64,000 nt of DNA from Vibrio europaeus (GCF_001695575.1 NZ_LUAX01000001.1:1984001-2048000); one strand, 5' to 3'; positions 53,455 to 63,921 are shown, numbered from the stretch's first letter. Notes: generated from the sequence alone by a model not told the origin. Numbers and translations: made by a program.

Positions 53455-54161
53455 AACATCCTCATAGTGAGTTTTCGCTGACCTCTGCGTCCAAGCCATC
53501 CATCTAACTGCTCGACTAAGTGTCAAGATTGCTTAGCATTGATTTTGTTGTTTTATGCAGTTTAGACCTGTAAAACTCGCTTCGTGCTTCCATTTTACGT
53601 GTCAGCGTATTTTTTGACGGGCGGATAATGCAGTGAAGATGTGGAAAAATCAATATGAAAATAACTGCGCATGATTGTTATTTTTCACCATATCATCACC
53701 GCCAATTAACACACAGCAACACAAAAAACCAACAAACCACAAACAATCAATAAAAGAAATTACAACATCACGCATATTACGAAACATAATTTCATATGCG
53801 TCGTTAACCAATCGAATCCCCTTGCTAGATAAGGCGTCAAACCTCAATTACAAAATAAGTGCCCGTAAAATAAGCTAACTTGATGACCAAGGATGCTCGC
53901 CTGATTGAATATCTACCATCGTGATAGTGATGTGCACACTGAATTAACATTCTCAAATGTTCAATTTAATCGTTTTCGTCAGTTCAAGTGTTCAAAAAAG
54001 CGCCAATACGATAACGAAAATTTGTGACTTGCTCGCACAATATGCGTAAAAACTTCATTGAAACGTAACAAATGAGAAACGAATCAAAGTTACTGTTGTT
54101 TTGAATATGGTATTAAAAACCTGCCCCATTTAGAGGGATAAAAATCATAAAGAGGTAGCTT
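53455..54161. other. 700-bp A+T-rich gap with an inverted repeat
   Basis: No supported gene. An 8-bp inverted repeat ACGCATAT / ATATGCGT (53770-53801, 16-nt spacer) lies in the middle, and TTGTG...CACAA near 54026-54045 weakly recalls a CRP site. Both neighbours (symporter and DUF3545 gene) point outward, so the gap should hold two promoters. Confidence 0.5.
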
Positions 54162-54344
54162 ATGGAAGGCTTAAACTTTGAAGAACTATTGGAACAGGAC
54201 TTTCCCAAAGGACGCACAGCTCGTTCTAAACCCGTAAAGCGCAAATGGCGTGAAATTGAGGCGATAAAAGATCGTCAGCGTCTACAAAAAGAGCTGATGG
54301 ACATGGATATCGGCTTTGATGACCTAGATAAACTTGAATACTAG
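54162..54344 (+). CDS. DUF3545 small protein
   Basis: 60-aa highly charged, mostly helical protein of the DUF3545 family (common in vibrios and relatives, function unknown). It begins MEGLNFEELLEQDFPKGR, has a basic middle (KPVKRKWREIEAIKDRQRLQ) and an acidic end (DIGFDDLDKLEY). AGAGGTAG precedes the ATG. Monocistronic with its own terminator. The charge pattern suggests a nucleic-acid or protein-binding helix pair, which is speculation. Confidence 0.85.
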   Translation: MEGLNFEELLEQDFPKGRTARSKPVKRKWREIEAIKDRQRLQKELMDMDIGFDDLDKLEY

Positions 54345-54351
54345 AATTTAG

Positions 54352-54379
54352 AAAAGAGGCGATTGTTCGCCTCTTTTTT
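54352..54379. terminator. Bidirectional terminator between the DUF3545 and hemerythrin genes
   Basis: Eleven-bp stem AAAAGAGGCGA / TCGCCTCTTTT with a TTGT loop and T-run. Confidence 0.85.
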
Positions 54380-54386
54380 GTTTACG

Positions 54387-54938
54387 CTAGATACATTCAT
54401 GCTCAGTTTGGTGGACTCGCTCCGCTAGCTGAGCATATTGCTCTGCGATTGTTTCACCGAACACTGGGTCGTCTTCACAAACGCTCCATTGCTCTTCGAC
54501 TGCTTGCCAATCTTTGACCGTAAACGTCTCTATCAAATACGGGAAGATTCGTTTCTCTTCGGTTTCCAAATGCTGTTTTTGAGCATCGAGAAATGACTCC
54601 AACTGCTCAATAAACATATCCTGCGGGATCACCGCATCTTGCAGCACCATATCAACCACGTTTAAGAAGGCGTGGGTCTTTTCCGATAATGTCTGATGCT
54701 CCAACTCTAGGTTGTCAATCTCATGGTGGTGGCCGTAGTGCTCAAGATAGTAACGGTAAAGGATATCTTCTTTAGGGTGGTGAACTTTCTCTGAGTGGTT
54801 AGCAAGGTAATCAACCAACTCTTTTAGAACCGCGTAGTTTACCTGACGTTCACTCTTTAACATCGCCAACTTATGGCGAAGAAGCGCCAGTAAACGCACC
54901 ATATAGCCGTGTTCGCGCCTAATCCTTTCAATCATCAT
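54387..54938 (-). CDS. Hemerythrin HHE-domain protein
   Basis: 183-aa cytoplasmic four-helix-bundle protein expected to bind a di-iron centre. Ligand candidates: H in IRREHGYMV, H/E in VHHPKEDILYRYY, H/E in IDNLELEHQTLSEKTH and H/E in KQHLETEEKRIFPYL. Such proteins sense or handle O2, NO or iron-sulfur repair; which applies here is unknown. ATG 54938 (MMIERIRREHG) has AAGGAG at 8 bp and is preferred to a start six codons earlier. Confidence 0.88.
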   Translation of the reverse strand: MMIERIRREHGYMVRLLALLRHKLAMLKSERQVNYAVLKELVDYLANHSEKVHHPKEDILYRYYLEHYGHHHEIDNLELEHQTLSEKTHAFLNVVDMVLQDAVIPQDMFIEQLESFLDAQKQHLETEEKRIFPYLIETFTVKDWQAVEEQWSVCEDDPVFGETIAEQYAQLAERVHQTEHECI

Positions 54939-55038
54939 AGCGTTTCTCCTTAACACCTACTTTTATTAAGTGTATAAGAGAAGCCACTGATGTGCTTTGA
55001 GGTTGTTCGAAATTTAGGCAAACATCATAGAAAGCGAG

Positions 55039-55725
55039 TTACCCTTCTATATGTAACGGCAGTCGCCATTCGATCATTGATTTACCTTGTTGCTGCAAAA
55101 TTTGATTGGTTTGCGAAAAATGACGACAACCGAAAAAGCCTCTGTGAGCAGAGAGTGGAGAAGGATGAGGCCCTGCAAGTACAAAGTGTTTGTCACGATC
55201 GATAAAGCGCCCTTTTTTCTGAGCATGCGCTCCCCAGAGTAAAAACACCACGCCCGATTGATGCTGATTAAGCGCTTCAATCACTTTATCAGTAAAAGTC
55301 TCCCAGCCAGTTTTAGAATGTGAATGCGCTTTGCCCTGCTCTACGGTCAAGACAGTATTCAGTAGCAGCACCCCTTGCTCAGCCCAACTTTGTAAATAGC
55401 CGTGCTGCGGAATTTCAAAGTCTTTTATATCTTGTGCCAGTTCTTTGTACATATTGACCAAAGAAGGGGGTGTCTTAACCCCAGGTAGAACTGAGAAACA
55501 GAGTCCATGCGCTTGGTTTGGGCCGTGATATGGATCTTGGCCGATGATCACAACTTTTACGTCTCCAAACTCTGTGGCACGAAAGGCATTAAAGACATCT
55601 TGCGCAGGCGGGTAAACGACCTTACCAGTCGCTCTTTCTTTCTCAACAAACGCCAGAGTTTGCTGAAAGTACTCTTGTTGCTTTTCCGCTCCAATAACAT
55701 CTTGCCAAGTCAAAGACGCACCCAT
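55039..55725 (-). CDS. ung: Uracil-DNA glycosylase
   Basis: 228-aa base-excision enzyme that removes uracil from DNA. Catalytic water-activating Asp in [17 protein letters not shown], the uracil-binding [10 protein letters not shown], and the leucine-intercalation loop [11 protein letters not shown] with catalytic His. Length matches E. coli Ung (229 aa). Lies two genes from nfo, so the glycosylase and the AP endonuclease that acts after it are neighbours on the same strand, with a small ORF between. Confidence 0.97.
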   Translation of the reverse strand: MGASLTWQDVIGAEKQQEYFQQTLAFVEKERATGKVVYPPAQDVFNAFRATEFGDVKVVIIGQDPYHGPNQAHGLCFSVLPGVKTPPSLVNMYKELAQDIKDFEIPQHGYLQSWAEQGVLLLNTVLTVEQGKAHSHSKTGWETFTDKVIEALNQHQSGVVFLLWGAHAQKKGRFIDRDKHFVLAGPHPSPLSAHRGFFGCRHFSQTNQILQQQGKSMIEWRLPLHIEG

Positions 55726-55804
55726 GTTCTGTTCCTCTTACTGTATGCCTGCCTCGATTTTGGCAGAATATGTAAAAGGAACAAGGTATTTAGAGCTAAA
55801 TTAG

Positions 55805-55909
55805 CTAGTTTCTCTGCGGGGTGCGATAGTGACCTTGACCAGTAATATGGCGATTAGGTGCAGGTAAACGCGCTGGGCGTACACTAATGTGTCGATATGA
55901 ATATGGCAT
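55805..55909 (-). CDS. 34-aa basic small ORF between nfo and ung
   Basis: ATG at 55909 to TAG at 55805-55807: MPYSYRHISVRPARLPAPNR, then HITGQGHYRTPQRN. Strongly basic (Arg/His-rich) and proline-containing. GAGGAT lies 6-7 bp before the ATG; an in-frame ATG nine codons earlier exists without a ribosome site. The Shine-Dalgarno is part of an inverted repeat at 55911-55962. No family is recognised, and the ORF is short enough to be chance, so it is called with low confidence. Confidence 0.4.
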   Translation of the reverse strand: MPYSYRHISVRPARLPAPNRHITGQGHYRTPQRN

Positions 55910-55910
55910 A

Positions 55911-55962
55911 GTGGCATCCTCATAGTGCTGTTTCATTGAAAACTATGAAAAATTGATGCCAC
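55911..55962 (-). promoter_or_regulatory. Nested hairpin covering the ribosome site of the small ORF
   Basis: On the minus strand GTGGCATC and GATGCCAC (8 bp, perfect) enclose CATAGT and ACTATG (6 bp). The right outer arm begins at the last base of GAGG, so the Shine-Dalgarno would be partly paired. Confidence 0.5.
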
Positions 55963-55969
55963 CTTTTAC

Positions 55970-56863
55970 TTAGTTAGCTATTTCTTCTTGCGCTTGTGCA
56001 TGAAAAGCACGTAATTGATCGATCTCATCAGGCCAAATCTCAGGCTCAATCGTTTCTAAGATCAACGGGATAGAATCAAAACGAGGATCTTTTGCAATGT
56101 ACTCAAAACAGTCCCAACCAATCTCTCCTTTACCTAAGGCGTGGTGCCTATCGACCTTGCTACCTAAAGCAATCTTTGAGTCGTTAATGTGCATTGCCCT
56201 TAAATAATGCATACCGACAACGCGGTCGAACTCAGCAAACGTTGCCTCACAGGCATTAAAGCTGCTCAAGTCATAGCCTGCGGCAAAGGTGTGGCAAGTA
56301 TCAATACAAACACCGACGCGAGACTTGTCCTCTACCTGCTCGATAATCTCCGCCAGGTGTTCAAATCGCCAGCCAAGGTTCGTTCCCTGCCCTGCAGTGT
56401 TCTCAATCACAGCAATAACATTAGACACCTTCTGATGGGCAATATTTATCGACTCTGCAATTCGCGCTAAGCACTCTTTCTCAGGTATCTTCTTTAAATG
56501 ACTCCCAGGATGAAAATTGAGTAGGGTTAAACCCAACTGATTACACCTTTCCATTTCATCTATAAAAGCCGCGCGAGACTTAGCTAGTTTCTCTTCTTCT
56601 GGAGCACCAAGGTTGATGAGGTAGGAGTCGTGAGGAAGTATCTGTTCACTACTGAAACCTAACATTTGGCAATTTGCCCGAAACGCTCGGATGGTTTTTT
56701 CTTCTAACGGTTTTGCCACCCATTGACGTTGATTCTTAGTAAATAGCGCAAACGCATTCGCACCAATTTCTCTCGCTCTTAGCGGCGCTTGATCGACACC
56801 ACCAGCAGCAGAAACATGGGCTCCGATATACTTATTACCAAACTGATTTTTACGCATTGTCAT
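55970..56863 (-). CDS. nfo: Endonuclease IV (AP endonuclease)
   Basis: 297-aa zinc-dependent apurinic/apyrimidinic endonuclease of base-excision repair. Zinc ligands: H in [56 protein letters not shown] and LILETIEPE. Slightly longer than E. coli Nfo (285 aa), with a 12-residue N-terminal addition ([12 protein letters not shown]). Start ATG at 56863 or 56857; neither has a strong ribosome site. Downstream genes on the strand are the small ORF and ung. Confidence 0.96.
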   Translation of the reverse strand: MTMRKNQFGNKYIGAHVSAAGGVDQAPLRAREIGANAFALFTKNQRQWVAKPLEEKTIRAFRANCQMLGFSSEQILPHDSYLINLGAPEEEKLAKSRAAFIDEMERCNQLGLTLLNFHPGSHLKKIPEKECLARIAESINIAHQKVSNVIAVIENTAGQGTNLGWRFEHLAEIIEQVEDKSRVGVCIDTCHTFAAGYDLSSFNACEATFAEFDRVVGMHYLRAMHINDSKIALGSKVDRHHALGKGEIGWDCFEYIAKDPRFDSIPLILETIEPEIWPDEIDQLRAFHAQAQEEIAN

Positions 56864-57078
56864 TTAATCACTTTATACTTTCAGACTATGAACCTATTTA
56901 CAGTCACTTAGATGACCCAGTTCAATTTTTGGTCTCATTTTGTAGTAAAATTACAACAAAATTAGTTATTGAATATTTTTTATATTATCAAATATTTTGT
57001 AACTATATTGTTTTCAAAGATTTTATTGATTTAGAACAAGAAAATAACCTTTGAAAAAATGGTGTTTTTGGTTGTTTT
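56864..57078. other. A+T-rich gap between nfo and grcA
   Basis: About 215 bp, very A+T-rich, with no supported gene. Must hold the nfo promoter and upstream grcA control region. Confidence 0.5.
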
Positions 57079-57092
57079 TTGACTTAAATCAA
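57079..57092 (+). promoter_or_regulatory. FNR box upstream of grcA
   Basis: TTGACTTAAATCAA, one base from TTGAT-N4-ATCAA. It lies 94 bp before the grcA start. Enteric grcA (yfiD) is FNR- and ArcA-activated, so the match is functionally sensible. Confidence 0.7.
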
Positions 57093-57186
57093 TATTATCA
57101 TAAGGGATATTCGCTATATAATACGTAGCTCAATAAAATTCGAAAATTAACACCAATAAACCACTAAAGTGGACTAGGAGATAGTG

Positions 57187-57564
57187 ATGATCCAAGGTAT
57201 TCAAATTACAAAAGCAGCTAACGACGATCTACTGAACTCAATCTGGCTTCTAGACAGCGAGAAGAACGAAGCGCGTTGTGTAGCAGCGAACTCTGGCTTC
57301 GAAGCTGATCAAGTTGTTGCGATCAACGAGCTAGGCGAATACGAAAGTCGTGAAGTTGCTATCGAAACAGCACCACGCATCGAAGGCGGTCAGCACCTAA
57401 ACGTGAACGTTCTTAAGCGTGAAACTTTAGAAGACGCAGTGGCTAACCCAGAAAACTACCCTCAGCTAACTATCCGCGTTTCTGGCTACGCAGTACGTTT
57501 CAACTCTCTAACTCAAGAGCAGCAACGCGACGTAATCGCACGTACTTTTACTGAGTCTCTATAA
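57187..57564 (+). CDS. grcA: Autonomous glycyl radical cofactor GrcA
   Basis: 125-aa protein that replaces the damaged C-terminal glycyl-radical segment of pyruvate formate-lyase. The radical glycine is in [13 protein letters not shown] near residue 101, followed by [17 protein letters not shown], as in PFL and E. coli YfiD. ATG 57187 with AGGAG 7 bp upstream is preferred over the GTG at 57184. An FNR-like box upstream and a strong terminator make it an anaerobically induced single gene. Codon use (many CTA/CGT/AAC) suggests high expression. Confidence 0.96.
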   Translation: MIQGIQITKAANDDLLNSIWLLDSEKNEARCVAANSGFEADQVVAINELGEYESREVAIETAPRIEGGQHLNVNVLKRETLEDAVANPENYPQLTIRVSGYAVRFNSLTQEQQRDVIARTFTESL

Positions 57565-57583
57565 TTCTCAGATAATCGATTTT

Positions 57584-57615
57584 AAAAGCGGCGCTCATTG
57601 AGCGCCGCTTTTTTA
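57584..57615 (+). terminator. Intrinsic terminator after grcA
   Basis: Stem AAAAGCGGCGCT / AGCGCCGCTTTT with CATTG loop and a further T-run, 20 bp after the stop. Confidence 0.9.
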
Positions 57616-57660
57616 TTGGGTACAGTATCACACCTGTTCGACTCTTAGGGATACGATGGC

Positions 57661-58527
57661 ATGCTGTTAGAAGGTATAGAAACACTGTTAGCGCTCAGTA
57701 AGGCCAAAACCATGAGCCGTACTGGCAGCCAACTCTATATCAGCCAATCGGCGGTCAGCAAACGCATTGCTAACCTCGAGAAGAAACTAGGTAAAAAGCT
57801 GATTGTTCCAGATGGAAGAAATGTTCAGCTAACACAAGATGCACTCAATCTTATCGAGAGTATTGGCCCAACCTTCAATGAACTGAGGGGCCGTATCTAT
57901 GAGCAACAATCGATGGAGGAGCAGAGCACCATAAGCGTTGATTGCTCCGAAACTTTAGTCGCCAGTTACCTTGCAGATATCCTTGGTGAGCATTTTAAAT
58001 CCGATCCTTATATTTGCATCACCACTAACCATACACCGCGCATCATTGAGCATGTTCAGTCTGGTAAAGCGCACCTAGGTATTTGCGCGGGTTTACTTCC
58101 TCCACAGCATGGACTCAAAACTTTTCACCTTATCGACGAGCCGTTTTATATTGTCGCCGATACTCCTCTTAAGCAGCTGCCGAGCAAGATCATTACCAAT
58201 GATCTTTCCAATACCGCCAATACCTACCAACTAAAGATCCTCAAAAGCCTTGCTATGACACCTGTGATGGAGATGGACTCTTATGCCGCGGCAGCCCAAC
58301 TTGCCCTTTCTGGTATTGCTCCTGCATTAGTGCCCTTATCCGTCCTCCAAACGCTAAAGATCGAGCAACAGCACTGCCATCACTTCGAGCAGTTACAACC
58401 ACTCTACCGCCCGCTGCACGTGTGCCTGCGAGCATCTTCGTATAAGAATCAACGAATCAAAACCCTAGTTGATAAAGTGGTCGCTTCAGTAGCCAAGTCA
58501 GAAAACTCATCACTTAATCCTAGCTAA
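57661..58527 (+). CDS. LysR-family transcriptional regulator
   Basis: 288-aa regulator. N-terminal winged helix-turn-helix (residues about 1-60: MLLEGIETLLALSKAKTMSR, LYISQSAVSKRIANLEKKLG) and a C-terminal substrate-binding fold. Target and ligand unknown. It is convergent with the TSUP permease gene (8 bp between stops), so it is not a classical divergent LysR-target pair, though control of that gene is possible. No terminator is visible between the two. Confidence 0.9.
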   Translation: MLLEGIETLLALSKAKTMSRTGSQLYISQSAVSKRIANLEKKLGKKLIVPDGRNVQLTQDALNLIESIGPTFNELRGRIYEQQSMEEQSTISVDCSETLVASYLADILGEHFKSDPYICITTNHTPRIIEHVQSGKAHLGICAGLLPPQHGLKTFHLIDEPFYIVADTPLKQLPSKIITNDLSNTANTYQLKILKSLAMTPVMEMDSYAAAAQLALSGIAPALVPLSVLQTLKIEQQHCHHFEQLQPLYRPLHVCLRASSYKNQRIKTLVDKVVASVAKSENSSLNPS

Positions 58528-58535
58528 CTAAAACA

Positions 58536-59318
58536 TTAAGCAATAAAAGAGAGTAGCCACTGTGAATGCTCTTGCCACAATAACTTGGCTGCCATCAACA
58601 TCGACATCGTAATCACCAATGGGCGAATCCATTGTTGTCCTTTAGTCACCACAACTTTAGCGCCGAGCCGCGCCCCAATAAATCCTCCGACGGCCATCAC
58701 TAGCCCTAACTCCCAAATCGGTAATCCAGCAAAAATAAAGAACAGCAGCGCCGCAATATTGGAGGTGAAGTTAAGCACCTTAGTGCGCGCCGTCGCATCC
58801 ACTAGCGAGAAGTGACCTAATGCAACAAAACAAACTGTGAATATCGACCCTGTGCCCGGGCCAAAGAAGCCATCATAAAAACCGACACCTCCACCAACCG
58901 AGAAAGCAAACATAGCTTCAGATAACTTTGCTTCACCTTTATGCTGTTTCGCTTTTGGCATCATGAGGAAATAGAGCGAGATAGCAACCAACAAAATAGG
59001 AATTAGGCTCGTCAGTAACCCTGCATCTATGTACTGAACAGCTTCAGCGCCCACTGCCGAGCCAATGAAAGTACACACGATAGCAAGGCGCATCTCTTTA
59101 ATGCTGACAATACCATTGCGAACGAAATACCAACTGGCAGAAAAGCTGCCAAACGAACTCTGAAGCTTATTTGTTGCGAGCGCCTGAGTCGGAGGGACAC
59201 CCACCGCAAGTAGAGCTGGCAGAGTAAGTAGTCCCCCCCCCCCAGCCATCGCGTCAATGAAGCCTGCAGCGGTCGCCACGAAGAAAAGTATCGTTAATAT
59301 TTCGAGTGTCAGTTCCAT
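58536..59318 (-). CDS. TSUP (TauE/SafE) family permease with an 11-bp G tract
   Basis: 260-aa inner-membrane protein of the sulfite exporter TauE/SafE family, about eight TM helices. First repeat motif AGGGGLLTLPALLAVGVPPTQALATNKLQ is family-typical (residues about 26-54), and the second GGGVGFYDGFFGPGTGSIF lies mid-protein. Transported anion (sulfite, sulfoacetate or other) cannot be told. The four glycines are written with eleven G in a row, so slippage would shift the frame near codon 30. Start is ATG 59318; the TTG two codons before is also open. No strong ribosome site. Confidence 0.88.
   Translation of the reverse strand: MELTLEILTILFFVATAAGFIDAMAGGGGLLTLPALLAVGVPPTQALATNKLQSSFGSFSASWYFVRNGIVSIKEMRLAIVCTFIGSAVGAEAVQYIDAGLLTSLIPILLVAISLYFLMMPKAKQHKGEAKLSEAMFAFSVGGGVGFYDGFFGPGTGSIFTVCFVALGHFSLVDATARTKVLNFTSNIAALLFFIFAGLPIWELGLVMAVGGFIGARLGAKVVVTKGQQWIRPLVITMSMLMAAKLLWQEHSQWLLSFIA
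59233..59243 (-). repeat. Poly-G tract (11) inside the TSUP gene
   Basis: Eleven consecutive C on the plus strand (G on the coding strand), encoding Gly-Gly-Gly-Gly in the first TSUP motif. Tracts of this length are prone to slipped-strand mispairing and also to sequencing error. Confidence 0.9.
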
Positions 59319-59425
59319 TCTCAATCAATCAGTTGTCAGTTTCTATCAGTCAAAATATCACTAAGTTAATAATTCTTTTAGAGAAAGATTAGACTTTAAT
59401 TCATTCCAGTCATTCATCAATGAAA

Positions 59426-59454
59426 CAAAAAAAGCCCACTCAGATGAGTGGGCT
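59426..59454 (-). terminator. Intrinsic terminator after carB
   Basis: Stem AGCCCACTCA / TGAGTGGGCT with a 2-nt centre, A7 on the left supplying the U-run. 45 bp after the carB stop. Confidence 0.85.
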
Positions 59455-59498
59455 ATGAGATTGTCATATAAGCTCTAAATTGAGCTTACTGATTTTTA

Positions 59499-62400
59499 TT
59501 ACGCTTCGTTCGCTTTCACTTTAGCGTGCAACTCTTGAACAGATGTTACAGATGCACATGCGTCAGCAGTATGAGCCATAGAAGCTGCAAATGCTGCGTT
59601 TAGCGTTGTGGTGTAGTTCACTTTCTCGGCTAATGCGCCACGGCGAAGGACTTTTGAATCTTCAATCGCTTGACGACCTGCAGCCGTGTTAACGATGTAG
59701 GTGTACTCATTGTTCTTAATACGGTCAAGAATGTGTGGACGACCTTCGTGTACCTTGTTAACTAGACGTGGGTTGATACCCGCTTCACCTAGAATAACCG
59801 CTGTACCGTGAGTGGCATCTAGCTGGTAACCAAGCTTAGACAGCTTAGACGCTAGGTCTACAACACGCTCTTTATCGCCTTCACGAACAGACAGTAGTGC
59901 ACGGCCACCTTCTGGGTATACCTTGCCACAACCTAGCTCTGCTTTCGCGTAAGCTTCTGCGAATGTTGCACCGACACCCATTACTTCACCTGTTGAGCGC
60001 ATTTCTGGGCCTAACAGTGGGTCAACGCCTGGGAACTTGTTGAACGGTAGTACCACTTCTTTCACAGAGTAGTATGGTGGGATGATTTCTTTAGTAAAGC
60101 CTTGAGCTTCTAGAGATTGACCCGCCATAACACGTGCCGCAATCTTAGCGATTGGTGCGCCTGTTGCTTTCGATACGAACGGAACAGTACGTGCTGCACG
60201 AGGGTTCACCTCGATTAGGTATACTTTGTTGTTCTTAACGGCAAACTGCGTGTTCATCAGACCACGAACACCCAACTCGAACGCTAGCTTTTCAACTTGC
60301 TCACGCATTACATCTTGGATTTCTTGGCTTAGCGTATATGCAGGAAGAGAACATGCAGAGTCACCTGAGTGAACACCCGCTTGCTCGATATGCTCCATGA
60401 TACCGCCGATAACAACGCGCTCACCGTCACAAATTGCATCTACGTCCACTTCAACAGCGTCGTCTAGGAAGCTATCAAGTAGTACTGGAGATTCGTTTGA
60501 TACGCTAACTGCTTCGTTGAAGTAGCGACGTAAATCTTGCTCGTCGTATACGATTTCCATCGCACGACCACCCAGTACGTAAGAAGGACGTACAACAAGT
60601 GGGAAGCCGATTTCGCGAGATTTCTCAACCGCTTGCTCCATTGTTGTTACTGTTGCGTTTTCTGGCTGAAGTAGGCCTAGACGGTCTACAGCAACTTGGA
60701 AACGCTCACGGTCTTCTGCACGGTCGATTGCGTCTGGGCTAGTACCGATGATTGGTACGCCAGCAGCTTCAAGAGCACGAGCCAGTTTAAGTGGCGTTTG
60801 ACCACCGTACTGAACGATAACGCCTTTTGGCTTCTCAACACGAGCAATTTCTAGTACGTCTTCCAGAGTTACTGGTTCGAAGTACAAACGGTCAGATGTA
60901 TCGTAGTCTGTAGAAACAGTCTCAGGGTTACAGTTAACCATGATAGTTTCGTAACCATCTTCACGTAGTGCTAGTGATGCGTGTACACAACAGTAGTCAA
61001 ATTCAATACCTTGACCGATACGGTTTGGACCGCCGCCTAGAATCATGATCTTGTCTTTGTCTGTTGGGTTCGCTTCACACTCGTCATCGTAAGAAGAGTA
61101 CATGTAAGCTGTATCTGAAGAGAACTCAGCTGCACACGTATCAACGCGCTTGTAAACTGGGTGAATGTCGTATTGGTCACGTAGACGACGGATTTCGCTT
61201 TCCGCTACACCTAGAATCTTAGATAGGCGAGCATCGGCAAAACCTTTACGCTTGAGCTTGTTCAACTCTTCTTTATTTAGACCAGCAAAGCCTTTTGCTT
61301 TTAGCTCTTGCTCTAGTTTCACGATGTCTTCGATTTGAACAAGGAACCAACGGTCGATTTGCGTTAGGTTGAATACACCATCAACAGACATACCCGCACG
61401 GAATGCGTCAGCGATGTACCAAATACGCTCAGCGCCCGCTTCTTTCAGCTCGTGACGAATAGTAGTTAGAGCGTCTGGTGCGTCTAGGTCAACCATTTCA
61501 TCAAAGCCAGTCGCGCCAACTTCTAGGCCGCGAAGTGCTTTTTGTAGCGATTCTTGTTGGTTACGACCGATTGCCATAACCTCACCTACTGACTTCATCT
61601 GAGTCGTTAGACGGTCGTTAGCGCCAGCAAATTTCTCGAAGTTAAAGCGAGGAATCTTAGTGACTACGTAGTCGATAGTAGGTTCGAATGATGCAGGAGT
61701 TGCACCACCAGTGATGTCGTTCTGTAGCTCATCAAGCGTAAAGCCTACAGCCAGTTTCGCTGCAATCTTAGCGATTGGGAAACCTGTAGCTTTAGATGCT
61801 AGTGCAGAAGAGCGAGATACACGAGGGTTCATCTCGATGATAACCATACGGCCATCTTTCGGGTTGATACCAAACTGTACGTTTGAACCACCTGTTTCTA
61901 CACCGATCTCACGTAGTACCGCTAGAGATGCATTACGCATCAACTGGTACTCTTTATCCGTTAGAGTCTGAGCTGGCGCTACTGTGATTGAATCACCTGT
62001 GTGGATACCCATTGGGTCGAAGTTTTCAATCGCACATACAATGATACAGTTGTCCGCTTTGTCGCGAACCACTTCCATCTCGTACTCTTTCCAACCGATT
62101 AAGGATTCATCGATTAAAAGCTCGTTGGTTGGCGAAAGGTCGAGACCGCGACGACAAATCTCTTCGAACTCTTCTTTGTTATAAGCGATACCACCACCGG
62201 TACCCCCCATAGTGAATGAAGGACGAATGATACAAGGGAAGCCAACCATTTCTAGTACGCCGTAAGCTTCTTCCAGGGTTTTCGCCGTATCCGCACGAGG
62301 ACACTCAAGGCCGATAGACTTCATCGCTTTATCAAAGCGAGAACGGTCTTCTGCTTTATCGATAGCATCAGCCGTTGCACCGATCATCTCTACGTCGAAC

Positions 62401-62729
62401 TCTTCAAGTACGCCGTGCTTTTCTAAATCTAGAGCACAGTTAAGTGCAGTTTGGCCACCCATAGTTGGTAGTACCGCATCTGGGCGCTCTTTCTCGATGA
62501 TCTTGCGAACCACTTCCCACTGGATTGGTTCGATGTAAGTTGCATCCGCCATGTCTGGGTCAGTCATGATGGTTGCAGGGTTAGAGTTTACAAGGATAAC
62601 TCGGTAACCCTCTTCACGCAGTGCTTTACATGCTTGAGCACCAGAGTAGTCAAACTCACATGCCTGACCGATAACAATCGGGCCTGCACCTAGAATTAGA
62701 ATACTTTTTAAGTCAGTACGTTTTGGCAT
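59499..62729 (-). CDS. carB: Carbamoyl-phosphate synthase large subunit
   Basis: 1076-aa synthetase subunit that makes carbamoyl phosphate from bicarbonate, ammonia (channelled from CarA) and two ATP, feeding arginine and pyrimidine synthesis. Two homologous ATP-grasp halves are seen: [13 protein letters not shown] with [14 protein letters not shown], and [15 protein letters not shown] with [14 protein letters not shown]; ends with the allosteric domain (about 935-1076). Length near E. coli CarB (1073 aa). Lies 16 bp after carA in one operon. Confidence 0.98.
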   Translation of the reverse strand: MPKRTDLKSILILGAGPIVIGQACEFDYSGAQACKALREEGYRVILVNSNPATIMTDPDMADATYIEPIQWEVVRKIIEKERPDAVLPTMGGQTALNCALDLEKHGVLEEFDVEMIGATADAIDKAEDRSRFDKAMKSIGLECPRADTAKTLEEAYGVLEMVGFPCIIRPSFTMGGTGGGIAYNKEEFEEICRRGLDLSPTNELLIDESLIGWKEYEMEVVRDKADNCIIVCAIENFDPMGIHTGDSITVAPAQTLTDKEYQLMRNASLAVLREIGVETGGSNVQFGINPKDGRMVIIEMNPRVSRSSALASKATGFPIAKIAAKLAVGFTLDELQNDITGGATPASFEPTIDYVVTKIPRFNFEKFAGANDRLTTQMKSVGEVMAIGRNQQESLQKALRGLEVGATGFDEMVDLDAPDALTTIRHELKEAGAERIWYIADAFRAGMSVDGVFNLTQIDRWFLVQIEDIVKLEQELKAKGFAGLNKEELNKLKRKGFADARLSKILGVAESEIRRLRDQYDIHPVYKRVDTCAAEFSSDTAYMYSSYDDECEANPTDKDKIMILGGGPNRIGQGIEFDYCCVHASLALREDGYETIMVNCNPETVSTDYDTSDRLYFEPVTLEDVLEIARVEKPKGVIVQYGGQTPLKLARALEAAGVPIIGTSPDAIDRAEDRERFQVAVDRLGLLQPENATVTTMEQAVEKSREIGFPLVVRPSYVLGGRAMEIVYDEQDLRRYFNEAVSVSNESPVLLDSFLDDAVEVDVDAICDGERVVIGGIMEHIEQAGVHSGDSACSLPAYTLSQEIQDVMREQVEKLAFELGVRGLMNTQFAVKNNKVYLIEVNPRAARTVPFVSKATGAPIAKIAARVMAGQSLEAQGFTKEIIPPYYSVKEVVLPFNKFPGVDPLLGPEMRSTGEVMGVGATFAEAYAKAELGCGKVYPEGGRALLSVREGDKERVVDLASKLSKLGYQLDATHGTAVILGEAGINPRLVNKVHEGRPHILDRIKNNEYTYIVNTAAGRQAIEDSKVLRRGALAEKVNYTTTLNAAFAASMAHTADACASVTSVQELHAKVKANEA

Positions 62730-62745
62730 TCTCTACTACTCCGAA

Positions 62746-63885
62746 TTAAGCGCTGTGTTGTTTAATGAGTTCGATAAAGTGGTCAAATAGCGGTGCCGCA
62801 TCTTCTGGGCCTGGGCTCGCCTCTGGGTGACCTTGAAAGCTAAACGCTGGCTTGTCTGTACGGTGAATACCTTGCAGTGAGCCATCAAATAGCGATACGT
62901 GAGTGGCACGTAGATTCTCAGGTAGTGTTGCTTCATCCGCAGCAAAACCGTGGTTCTGAGAAGTAATCATTACAACGTTACGGTCTAGGTCTTTAACTGG
63001 GTGGTTTGCACCGTGGTGACCAAACTTCATCTTCACCGTTTGAGCACCAGAAGCAAGCGCTAGGATTTGGTGACCAAGACAGATACCAAAAATTGGTAGG
63101 CTTTTTTCTAGGAATATTTTTGTCGCTTCAATCGCGTAAGTACATGGTTCTGGGTCACCTGGGCCGTTTGATAAGAACACACCGTCTGGGTTAAGAGCCA
63201 ATACTTCTTCTGCTGATGTTTCTGCAGGTACTACCGTTAGGCGGCAGCCGCGGTCAACAAGCATACGCAGGATATTGCGTTTTGCGCCGAAGTCGTAGGC
63301 AACAACGTGATATGGCAACTCGCTGTCGTCTTTCGCCTCAGGAAGTCCACCCTCAAGCGTCCACGAACCTTGTTTCCATTGATACGCTTCTTTTGTTGTA
63401 ACTTCTTTCGCAAGGTCCATACCTTTTAGGCCAGGGAATTCTTTCGCTTTAGCTAGCGCTAGAGCCTCGTCTAGGTTGTTACCTGCTACGATACAACCGT
63501 TCTGCGCACCTTTCTCACGCAGAATACGCGTAAGCTTACGCGTATCGATATCAGCAATGCCGACGATATTTTGCGATTTAAGGTAATCAGAAAGAGATTG
63601 TTCGTTACGGAAGTTAGAAGCGATAAGAGGAAGGTCGCGAATCACAAGGCCTTGTGCGTGGATTGAAGAGGATTCTTCATCTTCGGAATTGGTTCCGGTA
63701 TTGCCAATGTGAGGGTAAGTAAGAGTAACAATTTGTTGAGAATAGGAAGGATCAGTGAGGATTTCTTGGTACCCCGTCATCGAGGTGTTAAAAACGACTT
63801 CACCGACAGCAGAACCATCTGCGCCAATGGATTCACCGTGAAATACTGTCCCATCTTCTAGGACTAGCAGTGCTGACTTGCTCAA
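62746..63885 (-). CDS. carA: Carbamoyl-phosphate synthase small subunit
   Basis: 379-aa glutaminase subunit. Class I amidotransferase triad: nucleophile Cys in [13 protein letters not shown], and His/Glu in [14 protein letters not shown]-terminal domain starts [21 protein letters not shown] and contains [17 protein letters not shown]. Length near E. coli CarA (382 aa). First gene of the carAB operon. A weak ArgR-like box lies 19 bp upstream of the start. Confidence 0.98.
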   Translation of the reverse strand: MSKSALLVLEDGTVFHGESIGADGSAVGEVVFNTSMTGYQEILTDPSYSQQIVTLTYPHIGNTGTNSEDEESSSIHAQGLVIRDLPLIASNFRNEQSLSDYLKSQNIVGIADIDTRKLTRILREKGAQNGCIVAGNNLDEALALAKAKEFPGLKGMDLAKEVTTKEAYQWKQGSWTLEGGLPEAKDDSELPYHVVAYDFGAKRNILRMLVDRGCRLTVVPAETSAEEVLALNPDGVFLSNGPGDPEPCTYAIEATKIFLEKSLPIFGICLGHQILALASGAQTVKMKFGHHGANHPVKDLDRNVVMITSQNHGFAADEATLPENLRATHVSLFDGSLQGIHRTDKPAFSFQGHPEASPGPEDAAPLFDHFIELIKQHSA

Positions 63886-63903
63886 GACAACCTCCGGAAT
63901 AAA

Positions 63904-63921
63904 AATGCATTAAAATTGATT
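63904..63921 (-). promoter_or_regulatory. ArgR-like box upstream of carA
   Basis: AATGCATTAAAATTGATT on the plus strand, compared with WNTGAATWWWWATTCANW (eight of ten key bases). Enteric carAB carries two ARG boxes here; only one weak box is visible, in A+T-rich DNA, so chance is possible. Confidence 0.35.

Noticed and set aside
53455..53900. Glycine riboswitch before the AGCS symporter
   Set aside because: Known before an AGCS gene in V. cholerae, but the conserved aptamer cores are not found on the minus strand here.
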